64,000 nt of DNA from Flavobacterium potami. GTDB lineage: Bacteria; Bacteroidota; Bacteroidia; Flavobacteriales; Flavobacteriaceae. A program made the position numbers and the translations under genes. Below are positions 25,477 to 34,292 of the stretch, piece by piece; the stretch's first letter is position 1, and every line of letters starts with the position of its first letter. Under the pieces are notes generated by a model. The model was not told the DNA's origin. It made no database searches and saw only the letters and a list, made by a program, of their open reading frames with translations. The stretch spans positions 62,001 through 126,000 of the forward strand of contig NZ_JAINUY010000003.1 in the NCBI RefSeq assembly GCF_020026915.1. Reading direction: 5' to 3'.

Positions 25477-26001
25477 TTACAAAACACTAATTTCTTTAGC
25501 GGTATCAAATGATTTTTTAGTTTTATCGTAAGCGGTAGAAAAATAATTCATTTTATTGTGAGCCGTAAAATGCCCAGTTTGATTTCCAAAATTATCGGGA
25601 CCTCCAACAATAATAAATCGTACGGCATAAATATCATTCTTTTTTAATTTAATCCATTCTGCCGGAGTAAAGTAATAGTAAGAGGTGGTTTTTCCGTCAG
25701 TAGATTCTTTTACATTTTTATCTGTACAAGCAATAACATCTGCATTTGCCAAATCTACATAAACTCCGCCTGCGATTCTGGCTTTGTCATTTGCAGTTGC
25801 AACGGTTAATTTTAAAATACCACCTTTATCTGTTTTAGCTATTTGAACTTTTATTTCACCAGTAAAAGCATATTTCTCACATATAAAGGTATATTCTTGA
25901 GTTGCCGGAAAAGGAGCAGAGCCTTTTACGCTAATGCTTTGCTGTGCTATGGTAAAATTTGAAACAAACAATAAAAGAAAAAGTGGTAATTTAAAATTCA
26001 T
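25477..26001 (-). CDS. Secreted protein of unknown function
   Basis: 174 residues with a clear signal peptide (MNFKLPLFLLLFVSNFTIAQ). The mature part looks like a compact beta-rich domain with two Cys residues ('FICEKYAFTG', 'VIACTDKN') that could form a disulfide. I do not recognise a family. It starts 11 bp after a lipoprotein gene in the same cluster. Confidence 0.6.
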   Translation of the reverse strand: MNFKLPLFLLLFVSNFTIAQQSISVKGSAPFPATQEYTFICEKYAFTGEIKVQIAKTDKGGILKLTVATANDKARIAGGVYVDLANADVIACTDKNVKESTDGKTTSYYYFTPAEWIKLKKNDIYAVRFIIVGGPDNFGNQTGHFTAHNKMNYFSTAYDKTKKSFDTAKEISVL

Positions 26002-26012
26002 GGTTTATATAT

Positions 26013-26495
26013 TTATTGATCGGCTAATTTGGCATCGAATTTTTCGTCCCAATCCATTGATTTAATAGCTGAAACAAGATTCTCCTCATTTACAAAAACA
26101 CGCAATTCCTTATTGGCTACTTTTTTAGTGTATAATGCGTGGTAACGGTAAATGACCACTTGTTTGGTTTTGTAAACGCCATCCAATTTTAAATCTATAA
26201 AACTTCCGTAATATTGTCTAAATCTTTGACAAGTTTTGGTTAAACGCTCTTCTGTAGTGTTTTCCATTACCGATTTAGTTACTTCAGTCTCATTAAAAGG
26301 TTTAAATTTTGACGTATTGCAAGTTTCTAAAACTCTCTTTCCTAAATCATAAGCCTTTCGCTGCTGATTTGTATTCACTTCCGTTTCGGAAATCTTTTTA
26401 ATTTTTAAATCTTCTGTATCTCTACTAACAACGTTTTTAGATTTACATCCAATTAATAATAATAACAAACATATAATCAATCCTGCTTTCTTCAT
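26013..26495 (-). CDS. Small lipoprotein of unknown function
   Basis: 160 residues. The N-terminus MKKAGLIICLLLLLIGC has a lipobox with Cys17 as the lipidation site. The mature domain is charged and has two Cys ('LETCNTSKF', 'LTKTCQRFRQYY'), reminiscent of small lipoproteins common in Flavobacterium. No family is assigned. Six bases separate it from the M23 gene, which implies co-transcription and joint work in the envelope (inference). Confidence 0.6.
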   Translation of the reverse strand: MKKAGLIICLLLLLIGCKSKNVVSRDTEDLKIKKISETEVNTNQQRKAYDLGKRVLETCNTSKFKPFNETEVTKSVMENTTEERLTKTCQRFRQYYGSFIDLKLDGVYKTKQVVIYRYHALYTKKVANKELRVFVNEENLVSAIKSMDWDEKFDAKLADQ

Positions 26496-26501
26496 AACTA
26501 T

Positions 26502-27179
26502 TTAAGTAATTTTTAATAATAAGTTTGGGTCAGGACAATTTTCGATATAAAAGTTCAAATCTTTTGTGTTGCACACGCCAGGATAGTCTCCCCAATAATC
26601 TTGAATATTGTGGATGATTTGAAAATGGACATGGGGTGCGTAATCTCCATTTACTGAGGCTTCTCCTAAAGTGGCAATTTTTTCACCTTTCTTAAAATTG
26701 TCTCCAACATTTAAATTTTCTATACTTTCTAACGATAAATGTCCATATAAAGTATAAAATTTCTCGTTTTCTATGTCATGTTCCAATATGATAGTTGGCC
26801 CGTAATCTCCCAGACCTTCATTGTTTTTAAAGCTATGCACTTTTCCATCTAGTGCTGCAAGTACATGAGTACCAGCGTCTGTCCATAAATCTAAACCAAT
26901 ATGAATATTACGTTCCGGTGCAAATTCGCTCAGAAAAATAGAACTTCTTTGATATAGAAAACGTCCTTCGATATATCCGCCAAAAGCGACTTTAGCATTC
27001 TTTTCTTTTAAATAATTAAAAATATACTCTTCAAAATCTTTTGAAGTTTCCAATTTTGCATCAACTAATTCTTTATTGGAAGCCGATAAATTGACACGTG
27101 TATATTCAGAAAGGTTAATTTCTGCGTCGATAACTTTAGTAGGTGGTAAAGAATTTAATATGGAGGTAAGGGGTTTCAT
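26502..27179 (-). CDS. M23 family metallopeptidase without signal peptide
   Basis: 225 residues. The LytM/M23 metal site is intact: His93 and Asp97 in 'NIHIGLDLWTDAGT', and His183 with His185 in 'YAPHVHFQI'. A conserved 'LYGHLS' supplies a further His147. M23 enzymes cut peptidoglycan cross-links or glycine links, normally outside the cytoplasm. Here no signal peptide or membrane helix is visible, so either the substrate is cytoplasmic or export is non-standard. The first 60 residues are unrecognised. Second gene of the cluster. Confidence 0.8.
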   Translation of the reverse strand: MKPLTSILNSLPPTKVIDAEINLSEYTRVNLSASNKELVDAKLETSKDFEEYIFNYLKEKNAKVAFGGYIEGRFLYQRSSIFLSEFAPERNIHIGLDLWTDAGTHVLAALDGKVHSFKNNEGLGDYGPTIILEHDIENEKFYTLYGHLSLESIENLNVGDNFKKGEKIATLGEASVNGDYAPHVHFQIIHNIQDYWGDYPGVCNTKDLNFYIENCPDPNLLLKIT

Positions 27180-27185
27180 AAAAAA

Positions 27186-27851
27186 TTAGGCAACTTTATT
27201 TATAATTATTAATTCATTGTGTATTTCGATGCGAGGCAGCATTTTTGCAGTAAACATTTCCGTATTTACTTCAGAAATATATTTTCTATTGCGAACATTA
27301 TGAGCTTCATCCAAAATCATGGTATTGAAAAGAATAAAACCACCTTTGTTTAAAAGCGTACAAATTCTATCCAAAAAGAACTTTTCAAATAAAAAATTTG
27401 GCATGTTGGTATCCTCAAAAACATCTATAATAATAAGATTGTATTTTTCTTTAGTTTTTAAAACAAATTCAAATGCATCATCAATTATAAGTTCCAATTG
27501 TTTGATTTTGTTTAGATTAAAATACTGGTTGGCAACCACAATCATATCTGGATCGATCTCAACTCCAGTAATTTTTTCTTTGTATTCAATTTCATCAACC
27601 AACGTTTTTACCACACTTCCTCCAGCAACTCCTAGTAATAGAATATGATTCATTTTTAAAATTTTATCATACCCAATATTTCGAAGTCCGTACCTTAAGA
27701 TGCGTTGCAAACTTCCGTATGAATAATTGGTATTTTCAGAATCCAATACTAATTCGCCATTTGCCCACGTCACTTCAATGGTTTTACTTCTTGAAGATTT
27801 CTTTTTGAATATTTTTATTGGAATAATATAACTGAAAAGTTTTTGGATCAT
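27186..27851 (-). CDS. Spermidine-synthase-like methyltransferase-fold protein
   Basis: 221 residues with the spermine/spermidine synthase Rossmann core: 'HILLLGVAGGSVVKTL' (cofactor loop), 'ITGVEIDPDMIVVANQYF' (acidic residue for the ribose) and 'YNLIIIDVFEDTNMPNFL', where true aminopropyltransferases have the catalytic Asp and the substrate loop. It is shorter than typical SpeE (about 280) because the N-terminal beta domain is reduced. It may be a methyltransferase-like paralogue rather than a polyamine enzyme. First gene of the five-gene cluster. Confidence 0.7.
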   Translation of the reverse strand: MIQKLFSYIIPIKIFKKKSSRSKTIEVTWANGELVLDSENTNYSYGSLQRILRYGLRNIGYDKILKMNHILLLGVAGGSVVKTLVDEIEYKEKITGVEIDPDMIVVANQYFNLNKIKQLELIIDDAFEFVLKTKEKYNLIIIDVFEDTNMPNFLFEKFFLDRICTLLNKGGFILFNTMILDEAHNVRNRKYISEVNTEMFTAKMLPRIEIHNELIIINKVA

Positions 27852-27915
27852 TTTTTATGCTTTTACTCAAATTTAGCATTAAATCTTTTATTTTGCACCA
27901 AATTTTGAATGATTA

Positions 27916-28467
27916 ATGAAAAAACTATTGTACAAATTCATATTTTTCAAGCTAATGGGCTGGAAAATAGTAGGGATAGAAAATGCTGAAGTAAAGAAAT
28001 GCATTCTTATGGTTATGCCTCATACCAGTAATCATGATTTTCATATAGGACTTTTCACTAGAGGTATTTCTGGGTTAGAAATGAATTGGGTAGGAAAGAA
28101 AGAATTATTTAAATTCCCATTTGGTTATTATTTTAGAAATGTTGGCGGTGAACCATTAGATCGTTCAGGCGGATTGAATAAAGTCGATTCTATTGCTGCT
28201 ATTTTTGATAGAAAAGAAATCTTCCGTTTGGCTGTTGCTCCAGAAGGAACAAGAAAAAATGTAAAAGAAATAAAAACTGGATTTTATTTTATTGCGCTTA
28301 AAGCGAAAGTACCAATAGTTCCCGTAACTTTTGATTGGGGCAAAAAAGAAGTTAATTTTGGAAAACCATTTTTTCCGACAGGAAATTACGAAGCGGACTT
28401 TGAAATTATAAAACAGCATTATAAAGGAGTTGTTGGTAAGATTCCTGAAAATGGGGTAAAACTATAA
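27916..28467 (+). CDS. PlsC-like 1-acylglycerol-3-phosphate acyltransferase
   Basis: 183 residues. The acyltransferase motifs are the HX4D in 'MPHTSNHDFHIG' (His36, Asp41) and the phosphate-binding EGTR in 'VAPEGTRKN' (Glu110-Arg113). 'KVPIVPVTFDW' resembles the last conserved block. It has no long membrane helix, so it is probably peripheral to the inner membrane. It is shorter than PlsC and may act on another acyl acceptor. Divergent from the spermidine-synthase-like cluster, with 64 bp between. Confidence 0.85.
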   Translation: MKKLLYKFIFFKLMGWKIVGIENAEVKKCILMVMPHTSNHDFHIGLFTRGISGLEMNWVGKKELFKFPFGYYFRNVGGEPLDRSGGLNKVDSIAAIFDRKEIFRLAVAPEGTRKNVKEIKTGFYFIALKAKVPIVPVTFDWGKKEVNFGKPFFPTGNYEADFEIIKQHYKGVVGKIPENGVKL

Positions 28468-28551
28468 TTTCTGAGAATTTATCCAAACGCGTGAGAATCG
28501 CGTAGATGAAAATTTTCTGGACAAAGTATCAAATACGCGCTAATTTTTCAA

Positions 28552-29004
28552 TTACGAAGAATAGGCCTTAAATGTGCCATTTTTATAAAAAATCACGATT
28601 TTCTCAATTTCTTCATTTTCAAAATTAAAATTGGAGTTTTTTGCTTCTGTTATAATTTTTGGTTCTACTTTTTTTTCTTCTTTAATTTCAATTGTTGAAA
28701 ATAAATCCTCTTCGAAATTTTTATCGGATAAAATAGGAGAGATGGGCTTTATAGTTTCAGAAGTAATAGTCTCATTATTTTTTGGGAAATTTCCTGTTCC
28801 AAATAAAATCCAGTATAGATCTACATCTGGAAAAACTTCTAAAATTTTCATTACAAAATCCAAACTAGGTTTGTTTCTTCCTGACAAAAGATGAGACATG
28901 CTGGAACGCTGTACACCAATTTTATCAGCAAATGCGGAGGTACTCAAACTATAATAATCCATTATTATCTCAAGTCTTTTTACAAATTCATCTATGTTTA
29001 CCAT
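28552..29004 (-). CDS. XRE-family transcriptional regulator
   Basis: 150 residues. The helix-turn-helix at about 15-60 reads 'SLSTSAFADKIGVQRSSMSH' then 'LLSGRNKPSLDFVMKILEVF', a standard lambda-Cro-type domain, followed by 'DVDLYWILFGTG', the usual hydrophobic end of such domains. The C-terminal 75 residues are acidic and probably disordered. Divergent from the M14 peptidase gene. The shared 311-bp spacer has five GTTTAC-type palindromes, one covering this gene's start and one its -7 box, suggesting autoregulation (inference). Confidence 0.85.
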   Translation of the reverse strand: MVNIDEFVKRLEIIMDYYSLSTSAFADKIGVQRSSMSHLLSGRNKPSLDFVMKILEVFPDVDLYWILFGTGNFPKNNETITSETIKPISPILSDKNFEEDLFSTIEIKEEKKVEPKIITEAKNSNFNFENEEIEKIVIFYKNGTFKAYSS

Positions 29005-29302
29005 TGTAAATTATTGTTTAAAATAATATATTTACAAATGTAAACAAAAAGGTTAAGTATAACAATTTTAGAAAGTTAAACATCGATTTTTAATTCAACA
29101 TACTTAAAGTTTTAGATTAAATTATAAAACATAAATAGTTGAAATTAAATATTTTGAAATATTTTATATGAAGTAATATAATCAATTAGTTCTATATCTT
29201 CCAACTTTGTTTAAAAAATCAACATCCTTGTTTACATTTCTAAATTATTATCTTTTTCAATAATTTACAATTGTAAAAATAAAGATGTTTACTTTTGTAA
29301 AC
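28996..29302. promoter_or_regulatory. Cluster of five GTTTAC-N4-GTAAAC operator-like palindromes
   Basis: The sites are 28996-29010, 29031-29045, 29230-29245, 29264-29277 and 29287-29302 (GTTTACTTTTGTAAAC, perfect 6-bp arms). The second contains TACATTTG on the minus strand (29042-29035), a -7 box for the XRE gene. The fifth contains TACTTTTG (29290-29297), a -7 box for the M14 gene. Overlap with both -7 boxes suggests repression, most simply by the XRE protein itself. The 180 bp between the second and third sites hold nothing else I can name. Confidence 0.6.
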
Positions 29303-29315
29303 TAATCAAAACACA

Positions 29316-30470
29316 ATGAATTTAGAACAACTTTTTAACCAATACAAAGAGCAATCCATATCTGGAAGATACCTGACATTAGATCACATCAAACCACTTT
29401 TAGATAAATTAAACACTAACAATCAAGTTCAGATTATCGGGAAATCGGTGTTAGGAGAACCTATATATAGTTACCAAATTGGAACAGGAAAAACTCGTGT
29501 CTATCTTTGGTCACAAATGCACGGTAACGAAAGCACTACTACAAAAGCACTTTTCGACTTCATTAACTTACTAAATGACGAGACTGAATTGTCAAAAAAG
29601 CTGCTAGAAACTTTTACTTTTTACAGTATTCCAATTTTAAATCCTGACGGAGCAAGACTTTATACTCGTGCAAACGCGAATGAAATAGACTTAAATCGTG
29701 ATTCTCAAGATTTGACACAACCAGAAAGTAACGTTCTAAGAGAAGTTTTCGAAACTTTTAAACCCGATTATTGCTTTAATCTCCATGATCAACGCACTAT
29801 TTTCGGCGCTGGAACAACAGGAAAACCAGCTACAGTTTCTTTCTTAGCTCCTTCATATAATGAAGAAAGAGAAGTAAATGATAATAGACTAAAAGCGATC
29901 AATATCATTGCCGGCATTACTGAAGAACTTCAAAAATATATTCCAGGACAGGTAGGACGCTTTGATGATTCCTTCAATATTAATTGTATAGGAGACACTT
30001 TTCAATTTTTAGGCGTTCCGACTATTTTATTTGAGGCAGGGCACTTTCCAGACGACTACGAGAGGGAAATTACGCGTAAATTCATATTTTTCTCGTTAAT
30101 TTTGAGCTTCAAATTGATTTCCGAAAACGATTTAGTTGATAATAGATTTGGTGAATATTTGAATATTTCACAAAATAATGTGGTTTTTTATGATTTTATG
30201 TATAAAAATGTCAAAATAAATTATGATGGTATCGAAATTATTACGAATTTTGTCGCACAATACAAAGAAGAATTAATCGAAAATAAGATTCATTTTAATG
30301 CTTACATAGTTGAAGTAGGCGAATTGGAAAAATATTTTGGACATTATGAATACGATGCAAAAGGGCAGGAATATTCAGACGATTTCTCAAATTTTCCAAA
30401 AGTGGGTCAAAAAGCAAATTTTTATTTAAATAAAAATGTTAAATTTGTTAACGGATTAATAAAAAGTTAA
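29316..30470 (+). CDS. M14 family zinc carboxypeptidase
   Basis: 384 residues. The peptidase domain carries the zinc site His69/Glu72 ('SQMHGNEST') and His157 ('FNLHDQRT'), plus catalytic Glu240 ('ILFEAGHFP'). 'RANANEIDLNRDSQD' provides the Asn-Arg substrate-binding segment. No signal peptide, so it is cytoplasmic, unlike secreted carboxypeptidases. It could process peptides or peptidoglycan fragments. The C-terminal 110 residues form a separate domain ending 'ANFYLNKNVKFVNGLI'. Under probable control of the divergent XRE regulator. Confidence 0.88.
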   Translation: MNLEQLFNQYKEQSISGRYLTLDHIKPLLDKLNTNNQVQIIGKSVLGEPIYSYQIGTGKTRVYLWSQMHGNESTTTKALFDFINLLNDETELSKKLLETFTFYSIPILNPDGARLYTRANANEIDLNRDSQDLTQPESNVLREVFETFKPDYCFNLHDQRTIFGAGTTGKPATVSFLAPSYNEEREVNDNRLKAINIIAGITEELQKYIPGQVGRFDDSFNINCIGDTFQFLGVPTILFEAGHFPDDYEREITRKFIFFSLILSFKLISENDLVDNRFGEYLNISQNNVVFYDFMYKNVKINYDGIEIITNFVAQYKEELIENKIHFNAYIVEVGELEKYFGHYEYDAKGQEYSDDFSNFPKVGQKANFYLNKNVKFVNGLIKS

Positions 30471-30547
30471 TTTTTTTGTGAATTTGTTGTTTTTTATATA
30501 TAATTTTATACTTTGTAATAGCAATTAGTAATATTAATTAAACAATT

Positions 30548-31027
30548 ATGAGTAAATTTCGTTTAGATGAAGTAGATCACCAGATTTTAGATATGTTAAT
30601 AGACAATACGAGAGTTCCGTTTACTGACATTGCAAAAAAACTATTGATATCTGCTGGTACAGTACACGTTAGAGTAAAAAAGATGGAGGATGCCGGTATT
30701 ATCATGGGGTCTTCATTAGCCTTAGATTACGATAAATTAGGTTATTCATTTATTGCTTATGTTGGGGTATTCCTTAATAATACATCTCAAACTAAATTTG
30801 TATTAGAGAGAATTAATCAAATTCCATTCGTAACTGTAGCTTCTGTAACTACAGGGAAATTCAATATCTTTTGCAAAATTAGAGCAAAAGACACTAAACA
30901 CGCGAAAGAAGTTATCTTTATGATTGACGATATTGAAGGTGTTTACAGAACAGAAACAATGATTTCATTAGAAGAAAGTATAAACGATAAGAAACGTTTG
31001 ATGCATACTATTTTCAAAAATATGTAA
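30548..31027 (+). CDS. Lrp/AsnC family transcriptional regulator
   Basis: 159 residues. N-terminal winged helix: 'LDEVDHQILDMLIDNTRVPF' and 'TDIAKKLLISAGTVHVRVKK'. C-terminal RAM (ligand-binding) domain from about 75, with 'ITTGKF'-like 'SVTTGKFNIFCKIRAKD'. Such proteins respond to amino acids and form octamers. A promoter-like TTG-N19-TACTTTG lies before it, one base short of the consensus. It ends at a strong terminator, so it is monocistronic. Confidence 0.92.
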   Translation: MSKFRLDEVDHQILDMLIDNTRVPFTDIAKKLLISAGTVHVRVKKMEDAGIIMGSSLALDYDKLGYSFIAYVGVFLNNTSQTKFVLERINQIPFVTVASVTTGKFNIFCKIRAKDTKHAKEVIFMIDDIEGVYRTETMISLEESINDKKRLMHTIFKNM

Positions 31028-31058
31028 TAACTTTTCTTGAATGCTATATTAAAATATA

Positions 31059-31085
31059 CCTCAAGTTTATTCTTGGGGTTTTTTT
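31059..31085 (+). terminator. Terminator after the Lrp/AsnC gene
   Basis: The 7-bp stem CCTCAAG/CTTGGGG (31059-31065 and 31072-31078, one G-T pair) is followed by seven T. Confidence 0.7.
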
Positions 31086-31118
31086 ATGACTAATTAACCA
31101 ACCAACTATAACACGATT

Positions 31119-33704
31119 ATGTATACGTTGCCAAAAATTGAACGTTTTAATCAAGACGTTCTCTCAAAATACCACATTTATAATAGTGTTTTTATAACAT
31201 TACCTTTTGATTCTATAGATAATACGGGAGTACTACTGCCTTTATTTACAGAAACTTGCGAAACGGGATTTAAAAAACAAGAAACACCAAAAGAGATCGT
31301 AGATTTCTTTTCAAATAAATTTCTGAATAATGCTTCAGAAACTGAAAAAATCGATTTAATGTTTCGATTTATTCAATATATAGAACGTCAAATTGTATTA
31401 TTTGATGCCATTGAGGATGCAGCTTTTCCAGAAGTAAATAATATGGAGGGTCGCGGGTCTTTGCGTGACATTAAAGAGAAATCGGACGCTAAAGAAAAAG
31501 ACGACGAATTAATTCAATTTCTTGAAGATTTCAATGTTCGTACGGTTTTAACCGCGCATCCAACTCAATTTTATCCTGGACCTGTATTAGGAATTATAAA
31601 TGATTTGACAGAAGCTATTCGTCAGAATGATCTTTTGCAGATTAAGCAATTATTGGCTCAGTTGGGTAAAACACCATTTATTCAAAATGAAAAACCGAAT
31701 CCTTACGATGAGGCGGTAAGTTTAATTTGGTATCTGGAAAATGTGTTTTACGCTACTGCTGGTGAAATTGTACATTATCTACAAAAAAATATTTTAGAAG
31801 GAAGTCCTATTCAGAACCAGTTAATAAAACTTGGTTTTTGGCCAGGAGGTGATCGTGACGGAAATCCGTTCGTTACTACAGAAATTACGCTAAAAGTTGC
31901 AGATCGTTTACGTACTTCTATCTTGAAGTGTTATTACATCGAAATGAGAAATCTTAAACGCAAGTTAACTTTCTCAGGTGTAGATACTTTAGTAGCCGAT
32001 CTTGAAAATAAACTTTATCGTTCTGTATTCTATTCTAAAGGCGAAATTTTCATCACTTTAGAGGAATTATTGGAGCAATTAAATAAAATCCGAACTATAA
32101 TTATTGAAAAACACCAATCTCTATACTTAGATGAGTTGGAGGCTTTTCTTGTAAAAATTAATTTATTTGGATTTCATTTTGCGACTTTAGATATTCGTCA
32201 GAATAGCAAGATTCATAATATCGTTTTTAAAGATGTTGTAGATTATTACCTGAATTCTGGTTCAGATATTTTCCCTAAAAACTACTATGAGTTAACAGAA
32301 GATGAAAAAATTAATGTTTTATCTAAAGTAAAAGGGGATTTAAATCCGGCTGATTTCGAAAATGAAATTACACAATCTACTTTAGAATCTGTTCAGGCTA
32401 TTAAGACGATTCAGGCAAATAATGGAGAAGAAGGTGCAAACCGTTATATTATTAGTAATAACGAAAGTGCTTTAAATGTTATGGAAACTTTTGCAATGAT
32501 TCGTTTGAATAATTGGGAAAATCCTTCTGTTGATATTATTCCACTTTTTGAATCTGTTGATGATTTGCAAAATGCTCATTCTATTATGGAGCAATTGTAC
32601 ACAAATCCAGAATATTCTAAACACCTAAAAGAAAGAGGAAATAAACAAACGATCATGCTTGGTTTCTCTGACGGAACTAAAGATGGTGGTTATTTAATGG
32701 CAAACTGGAGTATTTATCAGGCTAAAATTTCTTTAACTGAAATTTCGAGAAAATACGGAATTAAAGCTATTTTCTTTGACGGACGTGGTGGACCTCCAGC
32801 TCGTGGTGGTGGAAAAACACATAAATTCTATGCTTCGTTAGGTCCAAAAATTGAAAATAACGAAATTCAGATTACCGTTCAAGGACAGACTATTAGTTCT
32901 AATTTTGGAACTTTAGATTCTTGTCGTTATAATATTGAGAACTTATTGAGTGCTGGTGTTACAAATCAAGTATTCAGTAAAGAAAAAAATGAATTAACTG
33001 CAGACGAAACTCAAATCTTAACAGATTTAGCGAATTTGGGTTATGAGAAATATTTAAGTTTTAAAAATCATCCAAAGTTTATTCCATATTTGGAAAAAAT
33101 GAGTACGTTGAAATATTACTCAAAAACTAACATTGGTAGTCGTCCTTCAAAAAGAAGCAAATCTGAATCTTTAGATTTTGCCGATTTAAGAGCAATTCCG
33201 TTCGTTGGTTCATGGAGTCAGTTAAAACAGAATGTTCCTGGTTTCTTTGGAGTAGGTTCTGCATTGAGACATTTTGAAGAATCTGGACAATGGGATAAAG
33301 TTAGTGACTTGTATCATAATTCATTGTTTTTTAAGACATTGCTTGAGAATAGTATGATGTCATTAGCAAAATCTTTCTTGCCTTTGACAGCTTACATGAA
33401 GAATGATCCTGAGTTTGGTGAATTCTGGCAAATTATCTACGATGAATTTTCAGAAACAAAACGTTTGTTATTGAAAATTGCAGATCACAAAACATTGATG
33501 GAAAACTATCCTGATGGTATTGCTTCAATTCAGATCAGAGAACGTATTGTATTACCGTTGCTGACAATTCAACAATATGCTTTATTGAGAATTAATGAAT
33601 TAAACAAAGACGAATCTCCAAACGAGGAATTGATTAAGGTTTACGAAAAAATTGTAACTAGATCTCTTTTTGGAAATACTAACGCAAGTAGAAATTCAGC
33701 TTAA
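31119..33704 (+). CDS. ppc: Phosphoenolpyruvate carboxylase
   Basis: 861 residues. It makes oxaloacetate from PEP and bicarbonate to refill the TCA cycle. Motifs in order: catalytic His147 in 'TAHPTQFYPG', 'WPGGDRDGNPFVT', 'FATLDIRQNS', 'GFSDGTKDGGYLMANW', the second catalytic region 'FFDGRGGPPARGGGKTH', and 'NIGSRPSKR'. The C-terminus ends in NTNASRNSA, not the usual NTG that occupies the active site in many PEPCs. This seems typical of the Bacteroidota branch but deserves notice. The DinB gene follows 10 bp later. Confidence 0.95.
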   Translation: MYTLPKIERFNQDVLSKYHIYNSVFITLPFDSIDNTGVLLPLFTETCETGFKKQETPKEIVDFFSNKFLNNASETEKIDLMFRFIQYIERQIVLFDAIEDAAFPEVNNMEGRGSLRDIKEKSDAKEKDDELIQFLEDFNVRTVLTAHPTQFYPGPVLGIINDLTEAIRQNDLLQIKQLLAQLGKTPFIQNEKPNPYDEAVSLIWYLENVFYATAGEIVHYLQKNILEGSPIQNQLIKLGFWPGGDRDGNPFVTTEITLKVADRLRTSILKCYYIEMRNLKRKLTFSGVDTLVADLENKLYRSVFYSKGEIFITLEELLEQLNKIRTIIIEKHQSLYLDELEAFLVKINLFGFHFATLDIRQNSKIHNIVFKDVVDYYLNSGSDIFPKNYYELTEDEKINVLSKVKGDLNPADFENEITQSTLESVQAIKTIQANNGEEGANRYIISNNESALNVMETFAMIRLNNWENPSVDIIPLFESVDDLQNAHSIMEQLYTNPEYSKHLKERGNKQTIMLGFSDGTKDGGYLMANWSIYQAKISLTEISRKYGIKAIFFDGRGGPPARGGGKTHKFYASLGPKIENNEIQITVQGQTISSNFGTLDSCRYNIENLLSAGVTNQVFSKEKNELTADETQILTDLANLGYEKYLSFKNHPKFIPYLEKMSTLKYYSKTNIGSRPSKRSKSESLDFADLRAIPFVGSWSQLKQNVPGFFGVGSALRHFEESGQWDKVSDLYHNSLFFKTLLENSMMSLAKSFLPLTAYMKNDPEFGEFWQIIYDEFSETKRLLLKIADHKTLMENYPDGIASIQIRERIVLPLLTIQQYALLRINELNKDESPNEELIKVYEKIVTRSLFGNTNASRNSA

Positions 33705-33714
33705 AAATACAAAA

Positions 33715-34230
33715 ATGAAAGCAGCAGAATTATTAGATAATGAATATTCTGGTCATTTTGGCACTTACATTAAAGTGGCTGGTGACGGAATTCTGATTGA
33801 AGAATTGGAAATTTCACTTCACGAATTTATTCGATTTGTTCAAAATATTCCAATGGATAAATTTGATTATCGTTATGCAGAAGGGAAGTGGACTATCAAA
33901 GAAATCATTCAGCATGTAATTGATACAGAACGTATTTTTGCGTATCGTGCTCTGCGTTTTTCTAGAAATGACAAGACTCCTTTGCCAAGTTTTGAAGAAA
34001 GTGATTATGCAGCTAACACGAATGCAAATGCTAGAAGTATTCAAGATTTGTTAACTGAATTTTCAGCTGTAAGACATTCAAATTTATTGTTTTACAAAAG
34101 TTTATCTGAAGAACAACTTAAAAGAATTGGAACAGCTTCAAATAATGAAATTTCGGTTCGTGCTTTAGGTTTTGTAATAATTGGACATGCAAAGCATCAT
34201 CAAAAAGTTTTTGAAGAAAGATATTTGTAA
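33715..34230 (+). CDS. DinB family protein
   Basis: 171 residues from the ATG at 33715. A longer in-frame start at 33670 would overlap ppc and is unlikely. The fold is a four-helix bundle with the DinB/DUF664 signature: His in 'TIKEIIQHVIDTERIFAYRA' and 'GHAKHHQKVFEERYL' near the end, which together form the metal triad. Members include metal-dependent thiol transferases, including bacillithiol-related ones. The role is unknown. Directly follows ppc and ends at a terminator. Confidence 0.85.
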   Translation: MKAAELLDNEYSGHFGTYIKVAGDGILIEELEISLHEFIRFVQNIPMDKFDYRYAEGKWTIKEIIQHVIDTERIFAYRALRFSRNDKTPLPSFEESDYAANTNANARSIQDLLTEFSAVRHSNLLFYKSLSEEQLKRIGTASNNEISVRALGFVIIGHAKHHQKVFEERYL

Positions 34231-34240
34231 AAAATTATAT

Positions 34241-34277
34241 AAAAAAAGCTGTACTTTAAAAGTGCAGCTTTTTTTCT
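34241..34277 (+). terminator. Terminator after ppc-dinB
   Basis: AAAAAAAGCTG(T)ACTTT pairs with AAAGT(G)CAGCTTTTTTT, with one mismatch in the middle, starting 11 bp after the stop codon. Confidence 0.75.
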
Positions 34278-34292
34278 TTTAGAAACTGAGGC

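Noticed and set aside
27186..27851. Naming the spermidine-synthase-like gene speE
   Set aside because: It is short, lacks a clear N-terminal domain, and is not linked to the polyamine genes 10 kb away.
33670..33714. Extended N-terminus of the DinB protein overlapping ppc
   Set aside because: The added residues come from the ppc end read in another frame. The ATG at 33715 gives the normal family start.
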